A stretch of DNA of 24,052 nt from JAZQLP01 sp045629205 (lineage in GTDB: Bacteria; Bacillota; Clostridia; Oscillospirales; UBA644). Position numbers and translations under genes: made by a program. How positions within the stretch are numbered: position 1 is the first letter of the stretch; the number at the start of each line of letters is the position of its first letter. The DNA lies in the NCBI GenBank assembly GCA_045629205.1, contig JAZQQT010000073.1, forward strand, positions 1-24,052. Direction: 5' to 3'. Under the pieces are notes generated by a model. It was not told the origin of the DNA and searched no databases. It saw only the letters and a program-made list of their open reading frames with translations. Shown one piece after another: positions 16,176 to 23,998 of the stretch.

Positions 16176-16794
16176 AATAATAAACATTTTGTCGGACTTA
16201 TATCCCGAAGTTCACTGCGCACTTGAATATGATAATCCTCTGCAGCTGCTTGTTTCTTCAAGACTCTCAGCACAATGCACCGATGCAAGAGTAAATCTTG
16301 TTACGCCGCAGCTTTTTGCTGAATACAAAACATTTTCGGACTATGCAAATGCAGATGTCAACAAAATTGAAACAATAATAAAATCCTGCGGACTATACCA
16401 TTCAAAAGCCCGGGATATTATTGCGATGGGCAAGTATCTTGAATCAGTGGGAGAAATCCCCGACACGATGGACGCTCTTGTAAAAATCCCGGGAGTCGGC
16501 AGAAAAATTGCAAGTCTTATTCTCGGGGAAGTATTCGAAAACAAAAACGTAGTAGTCGCGGACACACACTGTATCAGACTTTCGAACAGACTCGGACTTG
16601 TTGATTCGACAAACCCGCATATCGTTGAAAAAACATTACTTAAAAAATTACCGAAAGATACCGGGTTGGTTTTTTCGCACATGCTTGTTCACCACGGAAG
16701 AACGACTTGTAAAGCGATGTCGCCGCAATGTGAAAGCTGCGCATTAAAAGATATCTGTGAAAAACATATTGACAAAGGCAGGAAAAGCAAATGA
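16153..16794 (+). CDS. nth: Endonuclease III, DNA glycosylase/AP lyase
   Basis: Nth removes oxidised pyrimidines and cleaves at abasic sites in base excision repair. The helix-hairpin-helix IPGVGRKIASLILG contains the catalytic lysine K118, and VVADTHCIRLSNRLGL contains the catalytic aspartate D137 (E. coli K120 and D138). A [4Fe-4S] cluster loop near the C-terminus has C186-x6-C193-x2-C196-x5-C202. Length 213 is typical. The gene starts inside the end of rarA with a 23-base overlap in another frame and no clear ribosome binding site, so translation is likely coupled to rarA. Its stop overlaps the prmA start (ATGA). All catalytic and cluster residues are present. Confidence 0.96.
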   Translation: MNKSKINKIINILSDLYPEVHCALEYDNPLQLLVSSRLSAQCTDARVNLVTPQLFAEYKTFSDYANADVNKIETIIKSCGLYHSKARDIIAMGKYLESVGEIPDTMDALVKIPGVGRKIASLILGEVFENKNVVVADTHCIRLSNRLGLVDSTNPHIVEKTLLKKLPKDTGLVFSHMLVHHGRTTCKAMSPQCESCALKDICEKHIDKGRKSK

Positions 16795-17726
16795 AATACA
16801 ACGAACTGATCATAAAAATCCCAACATCACGAGAAGACGAAGCAACCGCAATAATCTCGATGCTCGATATCGGCGGCATTTACATAGAAGATTATTCGGA
16901 TATGATGGATTGTCCTTTAGTCAAAAACTTTGCTTTGATCGACGAAGAACTCTTGAAAAAAGATACCGAATATGCTCTGTTACATATATATTTTCAGATT
17001 CAGACAAATATGTCTGACGTAAGAGAATATCTCATCGCATCTTTTGATGCAAATGCCATCCCGATGAGTATCGTTGAACAGATCATTGCCGAAGATGATT
17101 ATGCAAATTCATGGAAACAGTATTACAAACCGCTTCTCATAAAAAACATGGCAATAGTTCCCGAATGGGAAGAATATGAAAAGAAAAACGATGAAACGAT
17201 TCTGAAAATAGATCCGGGGATGGCTTTCGGGACAGGAACCCATGAAACGACATCTTTGTGTATTGAAAAGATACAGGATTTCGATATGAATGGAAAAAAA
17301 TGTCTTGACATCGGATGCGGAAGCGGAATCCTTTCGATTACGGGGCTTCTTCTCGGTGCCGGATCGGTCGATGCAACAGACATAGATCCAAACGCAGTTA
17401 AAGTCACAAAAGAGAATGCTTCGCTGAATTCTTTTGACGGAACGCTTAACGCGGCGGTCGGCAACATTCTTGCGATGGACGACGGCGCAAGAACACTCAT
17501 AAACGGTAAAAAATACGATTTTATTTTTGCGAATATAGTAGCAGACGTAATTATCAGACTGACTGATTTTATTAAAGATTTTATGGATGACAACGGAGTA
17601 TTCATTATGTCGGGAATCATTACCGAAAGACGCGATGACGTTATGAGCGCTCTTATCAAAAACGGTTTGAAAGTGACCGATGAAAAAGAAAAAGGCGGAT
17701 GGCTCTGCATATCCGCATCAAAATAA
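16791..17726 (+). CDS. prmA: Ribosomal protein L11 methyltransferase
   Basis: PrmA uses S-adenosylmethionine to trimethylate ribosomal protein L11. The N-terminal substrate-recognition domain (residues 1 to about 110) is followed by the family motif FGTGTHETTSLC and the Rossmann-fold SAM site CLDIGCGSGILS (from about residue 170), then DATDIDPNAV as the acidic ribose-binding strand. The motif IFANIVADVIIRL corresponds to the NILA-type catalytic loop of the family. Length 311 is normal. The start codon overlaps the nth stop by four bases (ATGA), with AGGAAAAG as ribosome binding site within nth. A bidirectional terminator follows at 17751. Confidence 0.94.
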   Translation: MKYNELIIKIPTSREDEATAIISMLDIGGIYIEDYSDMMDCPLVKNFALIDEELLKKDTEYALLHIYFQIQTNMSDVREYLIASFDANAIPMSIVEQIIAEDDYANSWKQYYKPLLIKNMAIVPEWEEYEKKNDETILKIDPGMAFGTGTHETTSLCIEKIQDFDMNGKKCLDIGCGSGILSITGLLLGAGSVDATDIDPNAVKVTKENASLNSFDGTLNAAVGNILAMDDGARTLINGKKYDFIFANIVADVIIRLTDFIKDFMDDNGVFIMSGIITERRDDVMSALIKNGLKVTDEKEKGGWLCISASK

Positions 17727-17750
17727 AAAACATAAAACAAAAAAATACTT

Positions 17751-17777
17751 TGCCCGCCGAAACAATGTCGGCGGGCA
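17751..17777. terminator. Bidirectional terminator between prmA and the PfkB kinase gene
   Basis: TGCCCGCCGA (17751-17760) pairs perfectly with TCGGCGGGCA (17768-17777) around a 7-base loop. On the minus strand a T-rich run follows (TATTTTTTTGTTTT), a strong signal for the prfA-to-kinase operon. On the plus strand the downstream T content is weaker but it should still end the rarA operon. Confidence 0.88.
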
Positions 17778-17792
17778 TATTGTTTGATATCG

Positions 17793-18869
17793 TTATCTCT
17801 TTACACGAGCATTGCCGTTTGCAATAGACCATATCTGATCCTCGTCGGCAGGCTGCGCGTAATCCGTAAGGAAAGTTGTCGCAAGTGCACCTGAAGCCCA
17901 TGCAAAATCAATCTGTTCTTTAGGAGACATTTTTTTATAAACGGAATAAAGAAGACCTCCCACGAATCCATCACCGCCTCCGATTCTGTCGAGAACCGTA
18001 ATCGATCTGGGTTCAATGACATTCCATTCTTCGCCGTTAAGCATTATTGCGCCCCAAAGATGATTATTGGCATTAACGACCTGACGAAGCGTGGTTCCAT
18101 ATATCTGAGCATTGGGATACTGCTTGCGGACTTCATTAATCATACCTTTAAAACTGTCGATTTTTGATGATATATCCTTACCGCCGGCATCGGGGCCTTT
18201 AATCCCGAGACACAACTGAAAATCCTCTTCATTACCGACAAGAATATCGGCAAGGGAAGCGATTTCCGAAAAAATGGCGGAAAGTTCTTCTTCACGGGTT
18301 TTCCAAAAAGATGCCCTATAATTCAAATCGAAGGAAATAAGCGTTCCGTATTTTTTTGCAGCTCTTGCCAGTTCAAGACAAAAGATACCTGTTTCATGTG
18401 ACAACGCGCCTATCAATCCGGATAGATGAAGAATGGCAACGCCTTCCTGCCCGAAAATCTTATCAAGATCGAAATCTTTTATATTAAGCGTTCTACCGAC
18501 CTCACCTGCTCTGTCGTTACATACGCGCGGTCCGCGTGAACCGTATCCGCTGTCTGCGATATTAAACTGATGACGGTATCCCCAAGGACCTCCCTGATCA
18601 ACTTCCGGGCCCTCAAAATCCATTCCGCGTGAACGAAGATTCTGTTTAATAAAAGAAGCAATCGGGCTGTCTTTTACAAAAGTTGTAAGAACCTTTACGG
18701 GCAAGCCGAGATAAGATGAAATAGACGCCACATTGGTTTCGGCACTTGTTGCCTGCATCATAAACATATTTGAAGCGTAAACAGGCTGTCCTTCGGCAGG
18801 TGTAATTCTGACTCCCATAGAAGAAGGAACAACAATCGCATATTTACAATTATCTTTGATTTTTAACAT
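17793..18869 (-). CDS. PfkB-family sugar kinase, possibly 2-keto-3-deoxygluconate kinase-like
   Basis: This ribokinase-fold enzyme transfers phosphate from ATP to a sugar or sugar acid. The N-terminal half has a substrate region with GLPVKVLTTFVKDSPIASFI; the ATP-binding and catalytic signature is LDRIGGGDGFVGG, with D300 as catalytic base. The usual GAGD is GGGD here. The block GPRVCNDRAGEVGRTL resembles the RVxYYRxxSAxxxL element of 2-keto-3-deoxygluconate kinases, though the tyrosine is replaced by N. FDLNYRASFWKTREEE is a typical family core. It lies 15 bases downstream of gnd at the end of the prfA operon, fitting a role in hexonate use. SD GAGG lies upstream of ATG. Family is certain; substrate is inference. 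Confidence 0.87.
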   Translation of the reverse strand: MLKIKDNCKYAIVVPSSMGVRITPAEGQPVYASNMFMMQATSAETNVASISSYLGLPVKVLTTFVKDSPIASFIKQNLRSRGMDFEGPEVDQGGPWGYRHQFNIADSGYGSRGPRVCNDRAGEVGRTLNIKDFDLDKIFGQEGVAILHLSGLIGALSHETGIFCLELARAAKKYGTLISFDLNYRASFWKTREEELSAIFSEIASLADILVGNEEDFQLCLGIKGPDAGGKDISSKIDSFKGMINEVRKQYPNAQIYGTTLRQVVNANNHLWGAIMLNGEEWNVIEPRSITVLDRIGGGDGFVGGLLYSVYKKMSPKEQIDFAWASGALATTFLTDYAQPADEDQIWSIANGNARVKR

Positions 18870-18884
18870 GATACAACCTCCGAA

Positions 18885-20336
18885 TTAAGCATTATACTGA
18901 CTTGCGGACGTACTTCCGACTTCATCGGTCCAGTTTGTATGGAAAAACTGACCGCGCGGAGCATCAACACGTTCGTAGGTATGAGCGCCGAAATAATCTC
19001 TCTGTGCCTGAAGAAGATTTGCAGGAAGACGTTCACTGCGATATCCGTCGAAATAAGCAAGAGCAGATGTCATGGCAGGCATCGGAATACCGGATGTTAT
19101 TCCCGCGGCACAAACCTGACGCCAACCTGACTGCGCTTTTTCTATTGCTTCTTTGAAATAAGGTGCAAGAAGTAAATTGGTAATATCAGGATCGGCATCA
19201 AACGCTTCTTTTATTTTTCCGAGAAATGCGCTTCTGATTATACATCCGCCTCGCCACATAAGCGCAATCCCGCCGTAATTAAGATTCCATCCATAAGTCT
19301 TCGCAGCAGAACGCATAAGCGTATATCCCTGTGCGTATGAAACAATCTTAGAAGCGTAAAGCGCATTTTTAAGATTATTGATAAATTCTTTTCTGTCGCC
19401 GGAGAACTTAACCGAAGGTCCTTTTAAAACGGATGAGGCAGCCACACGTTCTTCTTTTATAGCGCTGAGACATCTAGAGAAAACAGCTTCCCCGATCAAC
19501 GTAAGAGGTATTCCCTCATCAAGAGCGGCAATACCGGTCCATTTTCCGGTGCCCTTCTGCCCTGCCGTATCAAGTATTTTATCCACAATCGGTTTTCCGT
19601 CGGTATCACGAACGGTTAAAATATCAGCCGTTATTTCTATTAAATAACTGTCGAGAATGTCTTTATTCCATTCGGCAAAAACATCATGCATTTCGTCGCA
19701 GGTCATTCCGAGATAATCACGCATAATCTGATATGCTTCACATATGAGCTGCATATCACCATATTCGATTCCGTTATGGACCATTTTTACAAAATGCCCG
19801 GCTCCGCCTTCGCCTACCCAGTCACAACAGGGAGAACCGTCTTCGACCTTTGCGCATATATCCTGTAAAATCGGTTTGACCCTGTTCCATGCCGCGGGAG
19901 ATCCGCCCGGCATCATTGAAGGTCCTTTAAACGCGCCTTCGGCTCCGCCGGAAACGCCGGTCCCGATATATAACATACCTTTGGACTCAACATACTGACA
20001 GCGTCTTGCGGTATCCGGGAAATGAGAGTTACCTCCGTCAATAATAATATCTCCGGTGTCGAGCAGCGGAATCAGTTTTTCTATCGTTTCGTCAACGGGA
20101 GAACCGGCACGGATCATCATCATAACAACTCGCGGTTTCTCGAGATTCTCGACCATTTCGGCTATTGAGTAACACGGAATAAACTTTTTTCCGTTTCCTC
20201 TTCCGTTTATAAACTTATCTACTACGCCGTCCCATATGTCATAAACGGCTACGGTATATCCGTGCCGTTCCATGTTCATAGAAAGGTTTTCGCCCATAAC
20301 GGCCATACCTATCATGCCAATATCTGCTTTTTTCAT
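18885..20336 (-). CDS. gnd: 6-phosphogluconate dehydrogenase (decarboxylating), predicted NAD-preferring
   Basis: Gnd oxidises and decarboxylates 6-phosphogluconate to ribulose-5-phosphate. The dinucleotide-binding motif is IGMAVMGENLSMN (residues 9-21). IIDGGNSHFPDT, GVSGGAEGAFKGPSMMPGG and GGAGHFVKMVHNGIEYGDMQ are the classical signatures, carrying the catalytic lysine and substrate-binding residues. Length 483 fits the long form. At the end of the second strand the usual NADP-binding N-R-T is replaced by D33-I34-W35 (VYDIWD). An acidic residue here normally pairs with the ribose hydroxyls of NAD and excludes the 2'-phosphate of NADP, so NAD preference is inferred. The start lies one base after the PHP gene stop, with AGAAGG as ribosome binding site. 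Confidence 0.95.
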   Translation of the reverse strand: MKKADIGMIGMAVMGENLSMNMERHGYTVAVYDIWDGVVDKFINGRGNGKKFIPCYSIAEMVENLEKPRVVMMMIRAGSPVDETIEKLIPLLDTGDIIIDGGNSHFPDTARRCQYVESKGMLYIGTGVSGGAEGAFKGPSMMPGGSPAAWNRVKPILQDICAKVEDGSPCCDWVGEGGAGHFVKMVHNGIEYGDMQLICEAYQIMRDYLGMTCDEMHDVFAEWNKDILDSYLIEITADILTVRDTDGKPIVDKILDTAGQKGTGKWTGIAALDEGIPLTLIGEAVFSRCLSAIKEERVAASSVLKGPSVKFSGDRKEFINNLKNALYASKIVSYAQGYTLMRSAAKTYGWNLNYGGIALMWRGGCIIRSAFLGKIKEAFDADPDITNLLLAPYFKEAIEKAQSGWRQVCAAGITSGIPMPAMTSALAYFDGYRSERLPANLLQAQRDYFGAHTYERVDAPRGQFFHTNWTDEVGSTSASQYNA

Positions 20337-20337
20337 T

Positions 20338-21198
20338 TTATGCCTTCTTTTGTTTAAAATATTCGTTTTTTATATTTTCGAGAACGGAATACGGAACATG
20401 AAGATTACCCAATCCCCTCCCGATTGAAATATGCGGCTTCATTTTCCAATGAAAATCCGATCCGCCTGAAATAATCAGATTCAAATCGGAGGCCAAATTG
20501 CGATATGCAATGTCCATTTCGGGTGTATATTCCGTATAATAGCCTTCAATTCCGTCAAGACCGCAGTCTTTCAAGCGTGCAAGAAAGGAGTGTAATGTGG
20601 GAATATCTTTCTTTGTTTGATTCAAATGAGCGATAAACGCCAACCCACCGGCATCTTTTATAAGCCGGACTCCTTCCTCCTCGGAAAGAGCCTGAATTGT
20701 TGAATATCCGGGCTTGCCGTTGCTGAGCCATTTATCAAAAGCTTCTTTTACAGAAGTCACATATCCTTTTGTTGCCATTACACGGGCAAAATGCGCTCTG
20801 CCGACAATACCTCCCGGCGCGATCGACCTGACTTCATCAAGATCGATATCAAAACCGAGACCTGTAAGTCTTTTATGAATATCAAGAGAACGTAAATCCC
20901 TGATCCTGCGGACATCGGCAAGTTTGGAATTAAGAAAATCACTGTTGATGTCGATGTAATATCCGAGGATATGTGTTTCAGTATCACTTTGCGCCGAAAG
21001 CTCAATTGCGGGAACAACTTCTATCCCGACTTTCCTGCCTTCATCCATAGCCGACTCAACACCGCCGATCGTATCATGATCGGAAAGAGCAACCGCAGAC
21101 AAACCTGCCTCTTTTGCATGCCGGATTACTTCGCGGGGAGACATTGCTCCGTCGGATTCTGTAGAATGTGTATGTAAATCTATAAAACTTTCGTCCAC
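20338..21198 (-). CDS. PHP-domain phosphoesterase (RNase AM/TrpH-like)
   Basis: The metal-binding motifs of the PHP domain are present: IDLHTHSTESDG (H9, H11, D16 from the start chosen), ALSDHDTIGG (D40, H41) and PAIELSAQ with the metal-bridging glutamate. HILGYYIDI, then GFIAHLNQ-type and SGGSDFHWK motifs (late D/H ligands) follow. This is the YciV/TrpH family, whose characterised members act as 3',5'-nucleotide bisphosphate phosphatases or 5'-3' exoribonucleases; the exact substrate here is not known. A 306-residue reading from 21258 would overlap the upstream gene by 56 bases; I prefer GTG 21198, four bases after that gene's stop, because family members begin just before IDLHTHS. The ribosome binding site (AGAAAGAAG) is weak. 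Confidence 0.87.
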   Translation of the reverse strand: MDESFIDLHTHSTESDGAMSPREVIRHAKEAGLSAVALSDHDTIGGVESAMDEGRKVGIEVVPAIELSAQSDTETHILGYYIDINSDFLNSKLADVRRIRDLRSLDIHKRLTGLGFDIDLDEVRSIAPGGIVGRAHFARVMATKGYVTSVKEAFDKWLSNGKPGYSTIQALSEEEGVRLIKDAGGLAFIAHLNQTKKDIPTLHSFLARLKDCGLDGIEGYYTEYTPEMDIAYRNLASDLNLIISGGSDFHWKMKPHISIGRGLGNLHVPYSVLENIKNEYFKQKKA

Positions 21199-21202
21199 GC
21201 CA

Positions 21203-22456
21203 TTACTTCTTTCTGTCCCACAAACCCAATGCGGGATTGCTGATATAGTATATCTCATCTCCGTTCGGAAGAATATTATATCCGTCCTTTAAAGCAGCGT
21301 GGTTATATACTTTATCAGCATCGGCATACGGCATATAACCGAAATAAACGCTGCGTATTTCATCACCGGATATTTTTTCCGTGCAATAAGTTATCGAAAA
21401 ACGATTGTCGGATGATCCGTGAATCAAATGAGCGGCAACCGAAAGATTTGATTTCAGATCTTCATTTTCGGACACAAGGCGAAGAACGTTTTCACGTCCA
21501 ACATACCCGTATTTGCGGATTAAAGCATCGTTCTGCGGATCTTCACCGAATTTATCGATACCGGGAGCGAGAACTATCAGTTCACCCCCGTCTGCAATAG
21601 CCATACGGGTCCGATAGACTGCCTTATTGCCGAGCCAGGTCGATTTGAATTCTCTTGGGTCAAGATAAACGACCACCTTTTTTAACGGTTCGTCAACATA
21701 ATTGAGATTCGTTGCCTGGCTCTGAGCAACAGCGCCTTCAAACAATTCACGAGACCGCCCGATATAGGCTCCGTGAATCAAAGTTTCATCCCCCCTGTTG
21801 GTTGTAACGGTAAGAACATATAAAATCGGAAGATCTTTAAGAAAATGCTCTTCTGCATAATCAAATACTCTTCTGACCGGAGAGAAATCTTTTCCCATAA
21901 TACGCTCAAGTCCGTAAAATGCGCCGAGCATATGGGAGCTGTTTATCATTGAAGAACCGCCGCATCCGACAAAAATATTCTTTGAATAATTTGCCATTCC
22001 CACAACTTCGTGAGGAACCACCTGTCCGACTGAAATAATAAGATCGTATCCGTCAAGCAAACGGCTGTTTATTTCAACATCTATTTTTTCGTTTACAAGT
22101 CCCTCGGAAACCTCCGAGACAAAAGAAGCGGGGACCTCACCGATTTTTACGACGTCGTTACGCCAATCATGAACTATAAGCTTCTCAAAAGGAAGACTAC
22201 CCATAAAGAATGCGTTGCATTCTTCTTCTGTCATGGGAACATGGGTTCCGAGAGCAGGCATTACGTCAACAGTGCACATCGATGAAAGCATCTGATAATA
22301 GAATGCCGTGATTTTTCCTGCGCCTGAATACATACGTGTATAATCCGGCGGAATAATAAGAACTTTTTTTAAGGATTTTCCTTTTACGGATTCGTAAAGC
22401 GCCGATTTCAAATCATTATCACTTATTCCGATTCCGTTCTGATCTCTGAGTATCAT
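21203..22456 (-). CDS. LarA-like nickel-pincer racemase family protein (DUF2088)
   Basis: The protein matches the LarA superfamily, whose founding member is the nickel-pincer lactate racemase. Visible elements: PDYTR (D38, T40, R41), corresponding to the DxTRP loop; ALGTH (H72, like catalytic H108); VVPHEVVG (H149, like H174); SKNIF (K159, like K184, which holds the pincer cofactor) and SSHMLG (H175, like the nickel ligand H200). The spacings H149-K159 (10) and H149-H175 (26) equal those in LarA. It is probably cofactor-dependent and an isomerase or epimerase of a 2-hydroxyacid; substrate unknown. The cofactor-making genes larB, larC and larE are not in the window. Start ATG 22456 overlaps the upstream stop by four bases (ATGA). 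Confidence 0.85.
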   Translation of the reverse strand: MILRDQNGIGISDNDLKSALYESVKGKSLKKVLIIPPDYTRMYSGAGKITAFYYQMLSSMCTVDVMPALGTHVPMTEEECNAFFMGSLPFEKLIVHDWRNDVVKIGEVPASFVSEVSEGLVNEKIDVEINSRLLDGYDLIISVGQVVPHEVVGMANYSKNIFVGCGGSSMINSSHMLGAFYGLERIMGKDFSPVRRVFDYAEEHFLKDLPILYVLTVTTNRGDETLIHGAYIGRSRELFEGAVAQSQATNLNYVDEPLKKVVVYLDPREFKSTWLGNKAVYRTRMAIADGGELIVLAPGIDKFGEDPQNDALIRKYGYVGRENVLRLVSENEDLKSNLSVAAHLIHGSSDNRFSITYCTEKISGDEIRSVYFGYMPYADADKVYNHAALKDGYNILPNGDEIYYISNPALGLWDRKK

Positions 22457-22821
22457 TTTTTTCTCTTTCTGTTTTTCTTTAATAAGCAAATAAAGGTTAC
22501 GGCAATTCCTCCGATAACGGTATTGATTCCGAAAGATGCCAAAAACATTCCGAAAGCTATTTCGGTTGAATAACCGTCTGAAAATTTAGGCGTGACCATT
22601 CCCGGAAACCAGGCATCGTTGACGGGCTTTGAATAGGACTGTATAAGAAACGCAAAAGGTTTTCCGAAAGCCATTCTGTCAAGGTCATTATACGTGTAGA
22701 GTGTTATCGGGTAAAATGCCGACAACAATGTGAGGATAAATCCTGTCAGCAACGCAAAAACGATGCACCTTAAAACAAGAAATAAAATCTCGTATTTTTC
22801 GTGATCCGATTGCTTACTCAT
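22453..22821 (-). CDS. Small membrane protein of unknown function
   Basis: The protein has about 122 residues with two hydrophobic helices, near the N-terminus (LVLRCIVFALLTGFILTLLS) and the C-terminus (FLASFGINTVIGGIAVTFIC), separated by a ~45-residue soluble loop. The C-terminus is strongly basic (KKNRKRKK), suggesting both ends lie in the cytoplasm and the loop outside. No family recognised. Two adjacent ATG codons are possible: I prefer 22821, six bases after AGGA; 22824 is the alternative. It overlaps the prfA end by 8 bases and the LarA-like start by 4, so it is translated as part of the same operon. Confidence 0.72.
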   Translation of the reverse strand: MSKQSDHEKYEILFLVLRCIVFALLTGFILTLLSAFYPITLYTYNDLDRMAFGKPFAFLIQSYSKPVNDAWFPGMVTPKFSDGYSTEIAFGMFLASFGINTVIGGIAVTFICLLKKNRKRKK

Positions 22822-23887
22822 CATCTTTCCTGCTTAAATTCTCAGCCTGTTTCTGTGTGATCAATGCATCTATCATTTCGTCCATATCGCCGTCCATAAA
22901 TGCTAAAAGTTTGAAAAGTGTTAATCCGATACGGTGATCGGTAACACGTCCCTGAGGAAAGTTATAGGTTCTGATCCGTTCACTGCGTTCACCCGTTCCT
23001 ACCTGAGCACGACGTTCGCCTGCGATTTTTTCGTTCTGTTCGTTCTGCTTAAGTTCGAAAATCTTTGAACGTAGAACTTTCATTGCTTTATCTTTGTTTT
23101 TATATTGGCTGCGCTCATCCTGACAGTCTACGACAATTCCCGTCGGAATATGAATAATTCTGATTGCAGACTCTGTTTTGTTAACATGCTGACCTCCGGC
23201 GCCTCCCGAACGATGGGTTTCTATCTGAAGATCATTCTGATTAATTTCAACATCAACGTCATCCACCTCGGGAAGAACGGCAACCGTAACCGTTGAAGTA
23301 TGAATTCGTCCGGATGATTCGGTTTCGGGAACACGCTGAACACGGTGAACACCGCTTTCGTATTTGAAACGGCTGTATGCGCCATCGCCCTCAACCGAAA
23401 AACTGATTTCTTTTATCCCGCCGAGTTCGGTTTCGTTAATATCTATAACGTCGATTTTATATCTTTTTCTCTCGGCATACATTGAATACATGCGGAAAAG
23501 AGATGCGGCAAAAAGAGCTGCCTCTTCTCCGCCGGCACCGCCTCTGATCTCGACAATAACGTTTTTATCATCGTTTGGATCTTTCGGAATAAGCAGAATT
23601 TTAAGTCTTTCTTCAGAATCTGCCATCTTTGCTTTTTCCGAATACAACTCTTCTTCGGCAAGTTCACGCATTTCTCTGTCGGTTTCCGTCTGAAGTAATT
23701 CTTCAGCTTCTTCAACAGAATTTCTGCAGGATTTATAAACAGAAAACTCTTCGATAATCGGTTCGAGCATTTTATGCTCTTTCATTAAATCGCGATACAT
23801 TTTCTGATCGGAAATAACTTCCGGATCTGTAAGTTTTTCGTTAATCTCATTAAATCTCTCTTCGAGCAACAGTAATTTATCGAACAT
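22814..23887 (-). CDS. prfA: Peptide chain release factor 1
   Basis: RF1 ends translation at UAA and UAG. The stop-codon recognition motif PxT is present as P187-E188-T189 (VQRVPETESSGRIH), which separates it from RF2 (SPF). The peptidyl-tRNA hydrolysis loop G231-G232-Q233 lies in HRSGGAGGQHVNKTES. Length 357 matches the family. N-terminal helices are charged, as usual. The start ATG has AAGGAT five bases upstream. The 3' end of a group II intron lies 26 bases before the start codon in the same orientation, so any native promoter lies beyond the intron. It heads a six-gene unit running to 17793. Confidence 0.97.
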   Translation of the reverse strand: MFDKLLLLEERFNEINEKLTDPEVISDQKMYRDLMKEHKMLEPIIEEFSVYKSCRNSVEEAEELLQTETDREMRELAEEELYSEKAKMADSEERLKILLIPKDPNDDKNVIVEIRGGAGGEEAALFAASLFRMYSMYAERKRYKIDVIDINETELGGIKEISFSVEGDGAYSRFKYESGVHRVQRVPETESSGRIHTSTVTVAVLPEVDDVDVEINQNDLQIETHRSGGAGGQHVNKTESAIRIIHIPTGIVVDCQDERSQYKNKDKAMKVLRSKIFELKQNEQNEKIAGERRAQVGTGERSERIRTYNFPQGRVTDHRIGLTLFKLLAFMDGDMDEMIDALITQKQAENLSRKDDE

Positions 23888-23958
23888 AAATAATCCTTAT
23901 TATTTCTTTCTAAATCGGGTAGGAGGCTGACTATTAGTTAGCCAGCCGACCTCCCACA

Positions 23959-23989
23959 GAACCGTGCGTACCGGTCTGGTACACGGCTC
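23959..23989 (-). ncRNA. Group II intron domain V (catalytic hairpin)
   Basis: On the minus strand this 31-base element starts GAGCCG and ends CGGTTC. It forms a lower stem (GAGCCGTG against CACGGTTC) and an upper stem (GTACC against GGTAC), with a two-base internal bulge between them. The AGC triad in the 5' strand is the metal-binding catalytic triad of most group II introns. The terminal loop is short (about AGAC) rather than a standard GNRA tetraloop. Confidence 0.87.
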
Positions 23990-23998
23990 CTCCCTTGT

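Noticed and set aside
14877..17726. Other-frame reading frames across rarA, nth and prmA
   Set aside because: They overlap well-supported genes, show no family motifs and have no ribosome binding sites.
21199..21258. Extended N-terminus of the PHP phosphoesterase (20 extra residues)
   Set aside because: The extension is the LarA-like gene read in another frame and does not resemble PHP family N-termini. It cannot be fully excluded.
22457..22489. Extended N-terminus of the LarA-like protein
   Set aside because: It would lie within the preceding gene; ATG 22456 forms a classic ATGA overlap and fits the family start.
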